A DNA stretch of 64,000 nt from Cervus elaphus (Eukaryota > Chordata > Mammalia > Artiodactyla > Cervidae). The DNA lies in the NCBI RefSeq assembly GCF_910594005.1, contig NC_057848.1, positions 53,957,616 to 54,021,615 of the forward strand, given 5' to 3'. The position numbers were made by a program, and so were the translations under genes. Shown here one piece after another: positions 33,186 through 45,041 of the stretch. Each line of letters starts with the position of its first letter. The stretch's first letter is position 1. The notes beneath the pieces were generated by a model that was not told where the DNA came from, ran no database searches, and was given only the letters and a program-made list of their open reading frames with translations.

Positions 33186-34894
33186 CCAATGAAGAAAATG
33201 AGATGGTTCTTTACTAACAGTCTCTTGAATCCCTTCTCTAGCATAGTAAATCATGAACTCCTTATTGCCAAATTCAGACTTAAATTGAAGAAAGTAGGGA
33301 AAACCACTAGACCATTCAGGTATGACCTAAATCAAATCCCTTATGATTACACAGTGGAAGTGAGAAATAGATTTAAGGGACTAGATCTGATAGACAGAGT
33401 GCCTCATGAACTATGGACAGAGGTTCGTGACATTGTACAGGAGACAGGGATTGAGACCATCCCCATGGAAAAGAAATGCAAAAAAGCAAAATGGCTGTCT
33501 GAGGAGGCCTTACAAATAGCTGTGAAACGAAGAGAAGTGAAAAGCAAAGGAGAAAAGAAAAGATATTCTCATATGAATGCAGAGTTCCAAAGAATAGCAA
33601 GGAGAGATAAGAAAGCCTTCTTCAGTGATCAATGCAAACAAATAGAGGAAAACAACAGAATGGGAAAGAGTAGAGATCTCTTCAAGAAAATTAGAGATAC
33701 CAAGGGAACATTTCATGCAAAGATGGACTCGATAAAGGACAGAAACGGTATGGACCTAACAGAAGCAGAAGACATTAAGAAGAGGTGGCAAGAATACACA
33801 GAAGAACTGTACAAAAAAGATCTTCACCACCCAGATAATCACGATGGTGTGAACACTCACCTAGAGCCAGACATCCTGGAATGTGAAGTCAAGTGGGGCT
33901 TAGAAAGCATCACTATGAACAAAGCTAGTGGAGGTGATGGAATTCCAGGTGAGCTATTTCTAATCCTGAAAGATGATGCTGAAAAAGTGCTGCACTCAGT
34001 ATGCCAGCAAATCTTGAAAACTCAGCAGTGGCCACAGGACTGGAAAAGGTCAGTTTTCATTCCAATCCCAAAGAAAGGCAATGCCAAAGAATGCTCAAAC
34101 TACCGCACAATTGCACTCATCTCATATGCTAGTAAAGTAATGGTCAAAATTCTCCAAGCCAGGCTTCAGCAGTGCATGAACTGAGAACTTCCAGATGTTC
34201 AAGCTGGTTTTAGAAAAGGCAGAGGAGCCAGAGATCAAATTGGCAACATCTGCTGGATCATCAAAAAAGCAAGAGAGTTCCAGAAAAACATCTACTTTCG
34301 CTTTATTGACTATGCCAAAGCCTTTGACTGTGTGGATCACCATAAACTGTGGAAAATTCTGAAAGAGATGAGGATACCAGACCACCTGACCTGCCTCTTG
34401 AGAAACCTATATGCAGGTCAGGAAGCAACAGTTAGAACTGGACATGGAACAACAGACTGGTTCCAAATAGGAAAAGGAGTACGTCAAGGCTGTATATTGT
34501 CACCCTGCTTATTTAATTTATATGCAGAGTACATCGTGAGAAACGCTGGGCTGGAAGAAGCACAAGCTGGAATCAAGATTGCCGGGAGAAATATCAATAA
34601 CCTCAGATATGCAGATGACACCACCCTTATGGCAGAAAGTGAAGAGGAACTAAAGAGCCTCTTGATGAAAGTGAAGGAGGAGAGTGAAAAAGTTGGCTTA
34701 AAGCTCAACATTCAGAAAACTAAGATCATGGCATCTGGTCCCATCACTTCATGGCAAATAGATGGGGAAACAGTGGACACAGTGGCTGACTTTATTTTTC
34801 TGGGCTCCAAAATCACTGCAGATGGTGACTGCAGCCATGAAATTAAAAGATGCTCACTTCTTGGAAGGAAAGTTATGACCAACCTAGATAGCAT

Positions 34895-35204
34895 TTTTTT
34901 CCTTCTTTTTTTATTTTAATTTTTTCCATTTATTTTTATTAGTTGAGGCTAATTACTTTACAATTTTGTAGCGGTTTTTGCCATACATTGACATGAATCA
35001 GCCATGGATTTACATGTATTCCCCATCCTGAACCCCCCTCCCACCTCCCTCCCCATCCCATCCCTCTGGGTATCCCAGTGCACCAGCCCCGAGCACTTGT
35101 CTCATGCATCCAACCTGGACTGCCGATCTGTTTCACACTTGATAATATATATGTTTCGATGCTGTTCTCTCAGATCATCTCCCCCTCCCCTTCTTCCATA
35201 GAGT
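34895..35204 (-). mobile_element. L1 3' end, antisense, with perfect TSD
   Basis: T-rich tail, then the L1 3' UTR reversed ('tgaggctaattactttacaa', 'ggcatccccatcctgaac'-like text). Flanked by 'cctagatagcat' at 34883-34894 and 35205-35216, identical. The insertion interrupts BovB. Confidence 0.9.
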
Positions 35205-35217
35205 CCTAGATAGCATA

Positions 35218-35304
35218 TTTAAAAGTAGAGACCTTACTTTACCAACAGAGGTCCGTCTAGTTTTAAAAGTAGAGACCTTACTTTACCAACAGAGGTCCGT
35301 CTAG
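35218..35304. repeat. 44-bp tandem duplication in BovB
   Basis: The unit starting 'aaaagtagagaccttacttt' and ending 'gaggtccgtctag' occurs at 35221 and again at 35265, period 44. Nearly identical copies indicate a recent local duplication. Confidence 0.9.
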
Positions 35305-36377
35305 TCAAGGCTATGGTTCTTCCAGTGGTCATGTATGGATGTGAGAGCTGGACGGTAAGAAAGCTGAGCGCTGAATAATTGATCCTTTTGAACTGTGGTG
35401 TTGGAGAAGACTCTTGAGAGTCTCTTGGATTGCAAGAAGATCCACCCAGTCCATCTTAAAGGAGATCAGTCCTGGGTGTTCATTGGAAGGACTGATGCTG
35501 AAGCTGAAACTCCAATACTTTGGCCACCTCACGCGAAGAGTTGACTCATTGGAAAAGACCCAAATGCTGGGAAGGATTGGAGGCAGGAGGAGAAGAGGAT
35601 GACAGAGGATGAGATGGCTGGATGGCATCACTGACTCAATGGACGTGGGTTTGGGTAGACTCTGGGAGTTGGTGATGGACAGGGAGGCCTGTCGTGCTGT
35701 GATTCATGGGGTCGCAAAGAGTCGGACACAACTGAGCGAATGAACTGAACTGATCTGAAATAATATCACTACACACTGAATAATTACTGTTATTCTTTCC
35801 TATATTGTGTATTATAGGTTTCTCTTGTGTCCAGAAAAAATATCTATCAGTCAATGACAATAAAACCAACCTAGTTTAAAACTGTGCAAAAATATGAAGA
35901 GTTTACAGATAGCTGTTTAATACAACAAACATAAAGCCAAAATTAATAGGTTCAATAATACATTGCATTGACAAAAATGGGTGGAAAAAACATCCACATA
36001 TATTATTGGTAGAGGTGTAAAGGTTTTGAAGTCTCATTTAATTTTGTCCAGCAACTCTAGTTTAATTAATTATCTTTCAGATATACTTACACGTTTTTTC
36101 AAAGATTTATGCACAAAGATTTATTACACATTGTTGCAGTAGCAAAAGACAGAAAGCAATCTAAATGTCCATTAATAGGGAACTGATTCATCATCGTGCA
36201 TTCATACTATGAAATACCATGCAGTCATTAAACAAAGAAGAAGCTATCTCTATGTCGTTTGATGCAGTGGATTAAAACTTATAGACATTGAAAACAAATT
36301 TATGGTTACCAAGGGAGAAAGCAGGGTGGGGGAGGGATAAATTAGGAGGTTGGGATTAATGTGTGTGTGTGTGTGTG

Positions 36378-36592
36378 TTCAGTCAGTCATTTAGTCATGT
36401 CTGACTCTTTGTGACCCCCATGGACTGTAGCCCGCCAGGCTCCTCTGTCCATGGGATCTCCAAACAAGAATATTGGAGTGGGTTGCCATTTCCTCCTCCA
36501 GGAGATCTTCCTGTCCCAGGGATTGAGCCCTTGTCTCCTCATCTACTGCATTGGCAGGCAGATTCTTTACCACTGAGGCCCTGGGAAGCCCC
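36378..36592 (-). mobile_element. Bov-tA SINE
   Basis: Antisense Bov-tA preceded by a (GT)n run at about 36361-36378; ends 'ccctgggaagcccc'. Confidence 0.85.
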
Positions 36593-36642
36593 ATCACCAG
36601 TAACTATAGTTTTAACATATACACACTACTGTATATAAAATG

Positions 36643-36840
36643 GACCACCCTGGTGGCTCAGTTAGTAATCCGCCTGCAATGCAGGAGATATGGGTTGGAT
36701 CTCGGGCCAGGAAGACCCCCTGGAGAAGGAAATGGAAACCCACTCCAGTATTCTTGCCTGGGAAATATCATGGACAGAGGAGCCTGGTGGGTTACTGTCC
36801 ACAGGGTCATCAGAGTCGGATATGACTTAGCTACTAAACC
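36643..36840 (+). mobile_element. Bov-tA SINE
   Basis: Sense copy: 'ccctggtggctcagttagta' head, 'ccactccagtattcttgcct' body, and a 'tatgacttagctactaaacc' end followed by an (ACC)n stretch. Confidence 0.85.
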
Positions 36841-36876
36841 ACTCACTACCACCACCACCATGTATAAAATAGATAA

Positions 36877-36877
36877 G

Positions 36878-36962
<85 letters not shown>
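36877..36962. repeat. (CT)n(TA)n compound microsatellite
   Basis: About nine CT units followed by more than 30 TA units with a few CA interruptions. Likely length-polymorphic and prone to cruciform formation. Confidence 0.95.
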
Positions 36963-36963
<1 letters not shown>

Positions 36964-36964
36964 C

Positions 36965-37062
36965 TCACTTGCTTAGTTGCTTTAGTCATGTCTGACTCTT
37001 TGCAACCCTATGGACTGTAGCCTTCCAGGTTCCTCTGTCTGTGGGATTCTCCAGGCAAGAAT
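36965..37062 (-). mobile_element. Partial Bov-tA SINE
   Basis: About 98 bases of antisense SINE ('tagtcatgtctgactctttg' to 'attctccaggcaagaa'). The tRNA-like half is missing. Confidence 0.8.
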
Positions 37063-37220
37063 TTTATATATATATATGTATAAAATAATTTTATACATAT
37101 ATATATATAATAGACCTACTGTATAGCACAGGGAACTAACTACACTCAATAATTTTTTATATCCTATAAGGGAAGAGAATTTGAAAAAGGATACACACAC
37201 GTATGCATATGTATGCATGC

Positions 37221-37437
37221 ATGCTAGGTCACTTCAGTCATGTGTGACTCTTTCCCATCTTATGGACTGTAGCCCCTCATGCTCTTCTGTCCACGGGATT
37301 CTCCAGGCAAGAATACTGGAGTGGGTAGCCATTGCCTTCTCCAGGGGATCTTCCTGACCCAGGGATCGAACCAGTGTCTCATTATGTCTCCTGCATTAGC
37401 AGGCAGGTTCTTTACACTAGCGCCACCTGGGAAGCCC
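37221..37437 (-). mobile_element. Bov-tA SINE
   Basis: Antisense Bov-tA from 'atgctaggtcacttcagtca' to 'cacctgggaagccc', followed by a (TA)n/(GTATAC)n region to about 37530. Confidence 0.85.
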
Positions 37438-37659
37438 ATATATATATACATATATAACTGTGTATTGTATATATGTATACATGTATACATATGTATACAA
37501 TGTATACAATGTATATAATGTATACATTATAACTGTATATGTATATGCATGTATAACTGAATTGTTATGGTTGGTGTACACTTGAAACTAATACGATATA
37601 GATATTATAAATCAATTATTCTCCAATTTAAAAAAGAAAATACTATTCAAAAATTCTTG

Positions 37660-38215
37660 TCAGTCCAATCAAAAGGCTCAAAGTCTGTGCCACCATCCCT
37701 TGAACTTAGCTGGGGCTTTGAAACTGCTTAAATGAATAGAATACAGCAAAAATGATGGTGTGGGACTTCCAAGGCTAGGTTAGGAAAGATCATACAGCTT
37801 CTACCAGTTTCTCTTAGGGCAATTGCTCTCGCAGGATTTAGTTGCCACACACATAATCTGGCTACCATGAAGCCACAATAATGGGTGGAGGGGGAGCAGA
37901 GGGAAGAAAAGGGTAGGGGAGAGAGAAACAGAGAGAGGCGAGAGACAGAGAGGGAAGGAGATATGGCTGAGGAGGAATTGGCCCTTGTCTCCAGAGCCAG
38001 GCATATTAAATAATGAAGCCTGTGGCTTATAAAATTATTCCACCTCAAGTTACCATCTGATTACAGCCACATGGGGATCCTGAGTGAGAATTCTACATGA
38101 ACCCAGTCAACCCCAGATTGATTGTCAAAATAAATGACTGTTGTTGTTTTAAGTCACTCTTTTGAGACTTTTTCTTGTGCCTGAAGCAATAACTGGAATA
38201 GCTGATAGAGAACAT
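37660..38215 (+). mobile_element. MLT1-like LTR (MaLR)
   Basis: The phrase 'gggacttccaaggctaggtt' and the ending 'aaataaatgactgttgttgttttaag' match the mammalian MLT1 LTR order. An expanded GA/GGGGA-rich tract lies at 37880-37965. Ancient; no TSD identified. Confidence 0.65.
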
Positions 38216-38408
38216 TCTCTAAAATATACTTTTAAGTGGAAAAAGTAAGGTGTAGAACAATATGTACAGTGAAATATTTTTTAAATTTTTCAAAGGCATG
38301 TTTTAATGTATTATAACATGGAAGGATGAACAAAAATGGATACGAGTAGTTGCTCCTTCAGAGGAAAACTGGAGGACAGCAGACAGTGGATGAGAGGAAA
38401 AATTTTCA

Positions 38409-38660
38409 CTGTATATTAATTGTGTGCGTGCATGTTAAGTCCGTTTAGCCATGTCTGACTCTGTGCGACCCTATGGACTGTAGCCCACCAGGCTCCTCCG
38501 TCCATGGGATTCTCCAGGTAAGAATACTGGAGTGGGTTGCCATGCCCTCCTCCAGGGGACCTTCCTGACTCAGGGCTCGAACCCCCGTCTCTTATGTCTC
38601 CTGCATTGGCAGGTGGGTTCTTTACCACTAATGCCACCTAGGAAGTCCTGTATATCAATT
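38409..38660 (-). mobile_element. Bov-tA SINE with TSD
   Basis: Antisense SINE at 38422-38647 with 13-bp flanks 'ctgtatattaatt' (38409-38421) and 'ctgtatatcaatt' (38648-38660). The following 38661-38880 is unclassified. Confidence 0.88.
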
Positions 38661-39099
38661 ACTACCATTTAAAAATGTTTTATCATATGTGTGTGATATT
38701 TTAAAGAATTTTTAAAATTTACCCTGAATCATTTATGAAGCAGAGATAGGATTTGTTTAGAATTCTGGTTAGAATATTTCCTTCTGGTTAGTAATGCCAG
38801 TCCCAGGGAATCTTTCTATGGCTCCTAAAATAACGCTATTTATACTAACAATTAGAACTAGAAGGGCTGATTTTTTTCTTAAATAACAACCTTATATAGA
38901 TATAATACACATATTTAGACACAACTCAACTATTTAAATTGTACAATTAAATGATTTTTGCTGTATTAACAGAGTTGTGCCACTGCCACCACAATCAATT
39001 TTAGAATATTTTCATCATCTTCCCCAAAATCTTCGTACCAATCAGTAGTTACTCTTGATTCTCCTCTCTTCCAGCCCCTGGCAACCACTGTTATATATT

Positions 39100-39324
39100 T
39101 TGTCTCCATGCATGCTGTGTAACATCAGTCATGTCCGACTCTTTCTGACCCCATGGAATGTAGCCCGCCAAGCTCCTCTGTCCATGGGATTCTCCAGGCA
39201 AGAATGCTGCAGTGGGTTGCCGTGCTTTCCTCCAGGGCATGGCGAGGAGGAGTCTCTTATGTCTCCTGCATTGGTAAGTGGGTTCTTTACCATTAGTGCC
39301 ACCTGGGAAGCCCCTTGTCTCCAT
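39100..39324 (-). mobile_element. Bov-tA SINE with TSD
   Basis: Antisense SINE 39110-39314. 'ttgtctccat' occurs at 39100-39109 and 39315-39324, identical. Confidence 0.88.
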
Positions 39325-39696
39325 AGGTTTGCTCATTCTGGACATTGCCTAAAAATGGAATCATAGAGTATATGATCTTTTGTGACTGGTTTCTTTCTCC
39401 TGGCATAATGAAATCAAGATTCATTCCTGTTGTAGCATGTATCAGTACTTGATCCCTCTTATAGCTGAATAATATTCCTTTGTTTGGATATACCACATGT
39501 GTTCACTCATTCATTGATGGATTGTTGGATAGTTTCATCTTTTTGGCTATAGAAGATAATGCTTCTATGAAACATTATGCACAACTTTTTGTGTGGACAT
39601 GTATTTTTATTTTTCCTGGGTATATACTTAGGAGTGAAAATCCTGGGTCATATGGTGACTCTACGTTAAACTTTTTGAGGAACTGTTTATTTTAAA

Positions 39697-39907
39697 GGCT
39701 TCCCTGGTGGCTCAGTTGGTAAAGAATCCACCTGCAATGCGGGAGACCTGGGCTCGATTCCTGGGTTGAGAAGATCCCCTGGAGGAGGGCATGGCAACCC
39801 ACTCTGGTATTCTTGCCTGGAGAATCCCCATGGACAAAGGAGCCTGGCAGACCACAGTCCATGAGGTCACAAAGAGTTGGACACGACTGAGTGACTAAGT
39901 ACACACC
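39697..39907 (+). mobile_element. Bov-tA SINE
   Basis: Sense, full SINE: 'ggcttccctggtggctcagt' to 'gagttggacacgactgagtg', inserted in the antisense old L1. Confidence 0.88.
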
Positions 39908-39965
39908 ATTTTATTTTCCCACCAGCAGTTTATAAAGCTTCCAATTTCTCCACATCCTTGCCAGT

Positions 39966-40840
39966 AAACTGATTTTTAGAAGAAGTGGCAAGAGCATAGA
40001 CACAGGGGAAAGTTATGAGGAAGAAACCTGGTGAGGGAATCAAAACAGAGACAGAAAACAGACAAAAGAGGGTTGAAAGGCTGGTGATCTCAAAGAAACC
40101 AAGACTTCAAGAAGTTTAGACATTAAGCTTGTCTGAGTTCAAAATCTCCGATTTTCCAACTATTCTATTTCTATGTGAGAAACAAATGATGGAAATGAGG
40201 GGGAAATTAGATTAAATAAAGAAGATAGGAAAACACTCATTGAGATCATTCTTTTTCTATTGAGGCTGAAATAGCAAAGTCCCAATTTGGGCACTGGATA
40301 TGCAAAGTCATGTCTGATCCTTGAAGAAAGGATAGTTCATTTTTTATCCTAGATTGAAGCTATGCTTTCTCATCTGCCACCACCTTGCCACTATGGCCTC
40401 TGTGTGTGCTCAGTCATTTCCAACTTTTTACGACACCATCTATCCCCGCTACTCAGTTACAATGGAGTAGCAACATCTCATCCAGGGTTCTGCCTCTCCA
40501 TATTTGGGATTCCCCACTCACTTGTGTTCCAGGCTGAAAAAGATGCCTTAATTATATTCCTGGAGCTGGAGACCAGAGCATTAGAGGCTAAAGGTGTTAT
40601 TAGATATTACAAACGGTGTTTTTTATTTGTGAGTAAAGAAGTAAAAGTTACATTCTTCACATATGAAGAACTTTAATTCCACTACTCCGTGTGTCGTTTT
40701 CATGGAATGCAGTTGCAAAGCTTTGCAAAGATTTCTCCTGTTAGTGGCTGGTATTGTTATTGCTCCCTATTTTTTCAATTGTGTAAATGAAAACTACTGC
40801 CTGGCATTTTCCTTAGATGAAATTTTTACTAATAATGGAA
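39966..40840. other. Mostly unique; short SINE remnant
   Basis: A 40-base stretch at about 40400-40438 ('gtgtgctcagtcatttccaa') looks like a SINE relic. The open frame at 40362-40676 (104 codons) includes that relic and no known domain. Confidence 0.4.
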
Positions 40841-40990
40841 AATTTTTCACAAATACCTTTTATGTACATTATCTTATTGAGTTCTCACAATAGTGCAGAT
40901 AGGAAGAAACTGTGATTACCTTTAGGTCATACATGAGGAAACTGAGGCTATATTGCTTTGGGCTGAATCAGAGGTTCAAGTTAAAAATAT
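40840..40990 (-). repeat. MIR fragment
   Basis: 'attatcttattgagttctcacaatagt' and 'atgaggaaactgaggct' are the antisense MIR core. Confidence 0.6.
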
Positions 40991-41447
40991 GTAAATATTG
41001 TTGGATAAACATAAGAACTCCCTGCTCTCAAGAGAATACCTACTGGAGGTGAATGGAGGGGAGGATGGATAGGTGTAGGGTTTTCAATGCTGGCAATTAT
41101 CAAGTAGAAAGGGAGACAGCCATCTATCCAGATGGTTTAGACTAATGATTCCCAACATGTTCCATGTTATGACACACTAATTTTGTCTAATTTTACTAAT
41201 TCCCCAAAGCAATATGTGGGTTCTTAAAAGTAATTAAAGTAGAATTAAATATTATGTTAATTAAACATGCCTTTAAATGAATTTTGAATGATGTAAATTG
41301 GTTTTACCCCTTGGGATAACTCCAAATTGCCTATACTAATTTCGTGACAACTCTGAGTAGGAACAAAGCTAGAGGACCAAACCAGAATATTGTCAGATCC
41401 CTGAGCTTGTGTCTTAGGAGGTTTATCTCAGATGCTTTTGGGGAACT

Positions 41448-42062
41448 ATGGAAGGAAACTGTAATGTTACAGCAAAGTTCATTCTCCTAGAACTGACTGA
41501 TCCTCCACAGAGTTACCTTTATTATAACTCTTCTCTTGGGCTAATGACCCTCCTCTGTGCTATCCCTATATTAGCAAAACTGGCTGGCCATCTTCACTGG
41601 GGTGAGTCTCCTTTTATCTCTCTGTCCTGCTTAGATTTCTCTGCTCATTGTGCTCATGGCCAGTATCCTGTCTAACTTGTTTTCCAAGCACCGCAGACCA
41701 TGAACTCCACTACTGATGACGTATTTTGTGATACTCCTCCTTTGATGAAGCTGCCATGTTTTTCTCCTTATTCTCTGTGATTTTGAAGCCTTTAACTCCC
41801 TCTACACTGCATTCACAAACACTCATCATCCTCACCATCATCAGAAGCCTCTCAGCTCCAGGGCAAACACAAGTCCTTCATGCCCCAGCCTCCTACTGAC
41901 TGCTCTCAGCCTCAGTTATGAAATCATGGCATTCACTTGCTTTTCTCCCTCTGTCCTTGGGATGGACACTCACTGGGCTGACACAGGCTGGCTTCAGTGT
42001 TCTACACTGAAATAATATGCCTGTTCAACTCCATAACCTGAGGGAAAATGTCTGGTAAAATC
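41448..42062 (+). pseudogene. Olfactory receptor pseudogene, heavily decayed
   Basis: An OR-type N terminus (MEGNCNVTAKFILLELTDPP, with an N-glycosylation site) starts at 41448. The expected TM1-TM4 text is scrambled or deleted. OR landmarks reappear in shifting frames: 'VFCDTPPLMKLPC' (about 41719-41757), 'ILTIIRSLSA' then 'GKHKSF' (about 41828-41883), and a relic of the C-terminal 'SLRNK' region near 42030-42060. About 615 bases against a usual 930 or so shows large internal deletions. Olfactory receptors are odorant GPCRs of sensory neurons. Too degraded to assign a subfamily. Confidence 0.7.
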
Positions 42063-42194
42063 TTTTAGAACATCAGCCTTTTCTCTTTTCCACTCATTCA
42101 AACGAAAGTATCATTTAAAGTCTTTGTGCTCACATGAGATTTTATCATAGAATATAATTCTTCTTTCTAGTAACTTCATTTAACCAAGGCTCGT

Positions 42195-42405
42195 GGCTTC
42201 CCAGGTGACACAGTGGTAAAAGAATCTGCCTGCCAATGCAGATGACACAAGAGACATGGGTTCGATCTCTGGGTTGGTAAGATCCCCTGGAGTAGGAAGT
42301 GGCAACCCATTTCAGTATTCTTGCTTGGAGAATTCCATGGTCAGAGGAGCCTGGTGGGCTATAGTCCAAGGGGCTGCAAAGAGTCAGACACAACTGTGCA
42401 CAACA
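42195..42405 (+). mobile_element. Bov-tA SINE
   Basis: Sense copy: 'ggcttcccaggtgacacagt' head to 'gagtcagacacaactgtgca'. A short internal duplication near 42230-42255 ('gatgacacaagagacatggg') lengthens the head. Confidence 0.88.
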
Positions 42406-43815
42406 TAGCACTCATGAATTTAACAAAATGCAGTCACATTCCAAATTGTGTATTTCATCTTTTGCTTTGAGCACATGATAGAAGCTGTATGTTCTTCTTA
42501 TCAATCTTTTCAAAGTTCTTTGTTAACCATTAGTCCTGAGAGTTCATCCATACAGTGGGTATTATGAAACCATTAAACTCAGAGGAACAATGCTTATTGA
42601 CTTGCATATTTTTCTAATGTATTTCAAGTGAAAAGAACATGGTGCAAAATAATATTACATCATTATTCTACTAGAAATACATTTATAGACACACATGTAT
42701 GCATGCATTTAAAAGTATAACACAAAAAGACATATAACAAAGTACTGGCAGTTGTCTCTAGGTGCTGAGTCAGTCATCTTATTTCTTTGTATTTTCCACT
42801 TTCCCGATAATGTGCACGCCATTTTCTCATAATCAGGAAAAAAGTAATTTTAGATAATTCAATTAGTTATCAGGGTCAATCAGCATGTGTGGAAAAGGCT
42901 GCAGTTCTTACCAAAGAGAAATTAACACCTTTATTGTTGTTTTGAATTGAGGTTACATTTTTTAGGTAGGAACAAGTCTCTAAAATTAAAATGTGAATTA
43001 GTGGGAACTTCCCGAGTTTGAAATAGTCATTTCACAAACCCCCTTTCAAGAAAAACATCAAGTAAAATCCATTTCTGCTTGACTTTTTCTTTATGTACTT
43101 AAAACTTTTCTTCTCTGGGGCCCAAATTTTATGCTCCTCAAGAGAAAAGGTTATCTCCCAGCTCTCTCCCCATTCTCTTTTCTATGCTTCTCATACAGCC
43201 TAGAATAAGTTTGTATACACCACGAACACTCAGAAAATATTTGTTGTTGGAGTTGCTTATTTCTGTTTTCCATTAGTCCAACCTGAGCCATGGTCTCAGA
43301 ATTCTACCAAATGGCTTCTACCTCTTCAGAAGCCTGGTATCTGTTCCCAGTGCCCCTGCTTTAGTGCTCTTGGTCCCAGAACTCCACTTGGGCAGTGAGA
43401 GAGACCTCAGCCACTTCCAACCTCCAGGATTTCTTCCCTTGCATGGATGGTAGATTTGCTCCAGCCAGTCCCCTTGATCCAGGTAGGCTTGAACGAGAGG
43501 CCTGAACAGGAGACCATTCAAAATCCAGGAGGCAAGATGGAGACTTTCCTCCCTGAATGGTGAGAATTGGAATATCTCCTGCCAAATCAATAAACAAGGA
43601 TGTTACCATCATCACTGATTCCAGCCTTCCAGGGCGATCAGGAAAGAGAAGAATACCTAGGATCAGCAGCATCAGGCTGCAGCCACTCCATATACCCTGA
43701 GGTGCTCAGGATGTGAAAAACACAGGATACTGGCCTCAGATAACTGAGATGCATATGAAAGGACTGATTTCAGTAAGCCTAGACTCTCACATCTTCCCAT
43801 ACAAAAAAAGTGCTT
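42406..43815. other. Mostly unique; L2-like fragment at 43110-43255
   Basis: 43110-43255 ('ggggcccaaattttatgctc', ending 'aatatttgttgttgg') resembles an L2-type 3' end. The rest, including two overlapping minus-strand frames at 43318-43672, has no recognisable domain. Confidence 0.4.
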
Positions 43816-43893
43816 CCCAATTATTTTTATTAGTTGGAGGCTAATTACTTTACAATATTGTAGTGGTTTTTGCCATACAATGACATGAATACA
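43816..43893 (-). mobile_element. Short L1 3' end, antisense
   Basis: 'tagttggaggctaattactt' and 'tagtggtttttgccatacaa' are the reversed L1 3' terminus, under 80 bases long. Confidence 0.8.
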
Positions 43894-44147
43894 GAAATTT
43901 GATTAGACTCAGACTCAGTCCCTTTGGCAACATTGCAACTTATACAGTGTTCTTTTATTAGGAGGTACAAGCTGTTTGGTTGTCCTTCTTTTTGTGATAT
44001 TAGCAGCTGTGAATGCTATAACTAGATCCATTAATTTGATGGGAGTTATAAAATGGTGATATTAAAAAAAAAGTGTTACATTACTTAACTTGGGATATCT
44101 GGTTTTCTTTAATTCACAAAAATACTTTTGATGTTCAGACTGTGCAG

Positions 44148-44359
44148 ACGTGTGTGCTCAGTCACATCTGACTCTGCGACCCCATGGACTGTAGCCCACC
44201 AGGCTCCTCTGTCCATGGGATTTCCCAGGCAAGAATACTGGAGCAGGTTGCCATTTCCTCCTCCAGTGGCTCTTCCTGATTCAGGGACAGAACCCGGTTT
44301 TTCTGTGTCTCTTGCATCAGCAGGTGGGTTCTTTACCACTGTGCCACCTAGGAAGACCC
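44148..44359 (-). mobile_element. Bov-tA SINE
   Basis: Antisense SINE from 'gtgtgtgctcagtcacatct' to 'ccacctaggaagaccc'. Confidence 0.87.
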
Positions 44360-45041
44360 ACCTGCCCTTTGTTGCAAATTTCTATATAACTTGACTCCTC
44401 CCCCCCACCTCCTGGGAGCAGTTCTCTCAGGGTTACTTGAGATGCTGTCTTCTGGGCTTGAAGTCCTAAAAATTCCCACAGAAAGAAACACAACTCTCAA
44501 CTTTTAAGTTCTGACCATTTTTTAAGTCAACAATGAGACACCCCTGACCAGATCCTACAGGAAATCCAAGTGGCCTGGGCCAAAAGAGCCCCTAAGATGC
44601 CCTTGGCTTGGACAGTAGCCGGGAACCACACAGCCAGCCGGACTCTGCAGCTCAGCCTTTGGATCTGTAGGATCTTGTCACTGGGACCCCCAGAACCACC
44701 CTCCCCCAGTATCTGAGCATGTGCTCAGCTCCTGACTCAGCCTGAGGACAGGCTCTGGCTGAGCTCAATGTGACTGAGAGCTCTGTCAGCAAGACCCTTC
44801 AGTCTGAGAGATAGAAGCTGCTCTGAGCACTGCAATCTGGAGCCGTGCTGGGGAGGAGACCCGCCCCTAAGCGTAGCTGCCTGCAGCCCACCTTGCCTGT
44901 GTGCAGAGCAGAGACAGAGGGCTTGGAGACAAGCTGAGAGCTCCCTGGGAAGCAAGGCTCAGGTTCTTCTGTCACTGTGAGTGGCAAGTGCAGAGAGAGG
45001 TCAGTGGTTATTCTCTGGTCACATCTGAGGGTATAGGAATG
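44360..45041. other. Unique, GC-richer sequence, no gene recognised
   Basis: Higher G+C than its surroundings, with short overlapping open frames on both strands at 44737-45000 that match nothing I know. No splice pattern or domain. Confidence 0.4.

Larger units (their letters stand above)
33250..35752 (+). mobile_element. BovB RT region, best-preserved copy, split by L1
   Basis: Starts at the end of the endonuclease domain ('catgaactccttattgccaa'; the SDH Asp/His region is cut). The frame from about 33250 is open to a stop at about 34182 (text ...KILQARLQQCMN, where the usual Arg codon is TGA). It reopens through FIDYAKAFDCVDH (about 34298) and YADD (34608-34619) to 34893. So the RT core carries one nonsense change. 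An L1 3' end interrupts at 34895-35204. After it, a 44-bp tandem duplication lies at 35218-35304. The 3' end has 'gaatgaactgaactgatctg'. RTE-type RT and endonuclease mediate target-primed reverse transcription; this copy lacks most of the endonuclease. Confidence 0.93.
36100..37640 (+). mobile_element. Old L1 3' end, sense, carrying four SINEs
   Basis: ORF2-end text ('aagaagctatctctatgtcg') and 3' UTR ('ttatggttaccaagggagaa', 'gtatagcacagggaactaac', 'tgtacacttgaaactaatac') can be followed from 36100 to an A-rich end at about 37640. Between them lie Bov-tA copies at 36378-36592, 36643-36840, 36965-37062 and 37221-37437, and a (CT)n(TA)n tract. 35753-36100 shows nothing recognised. Confidence 0.7.
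38880..39965 (-). mobile_element. Old L1 3' end, antisense, carrying two SINEs
   Basis: Reverse 3' UTR and ORF2-end text ('ggcaaccactgttatat', 'ggttgctcattctggaca'-like, 'gaataatattcctttgtttg', 'tcctgggtatatacttagga', 'cccaccagcagtttat'). Interrupted by Bov-tA at 39110-39314 and 39697-39907, with the L1 text continuous across both. Confidence 0.75.

Noticed and set aside
33189..34184. 331-residue cellular gene
   Set aside because: The sequence is BovB endonuclease-end and RT text with the KASGGDG and FIPIPKKGNAKEC motifs; transposon-derived.
36877..36962. Origin or regulatory element in the TA tract
   Set aside because: A simple compound microsatellite explains it fully; no other signal nearby.
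43318..43672. Two overlapping minus-strand open frames
   Set aside because: No recognisable family; overlapping frames of similar length are expected by chance in a G+C-richer patch.
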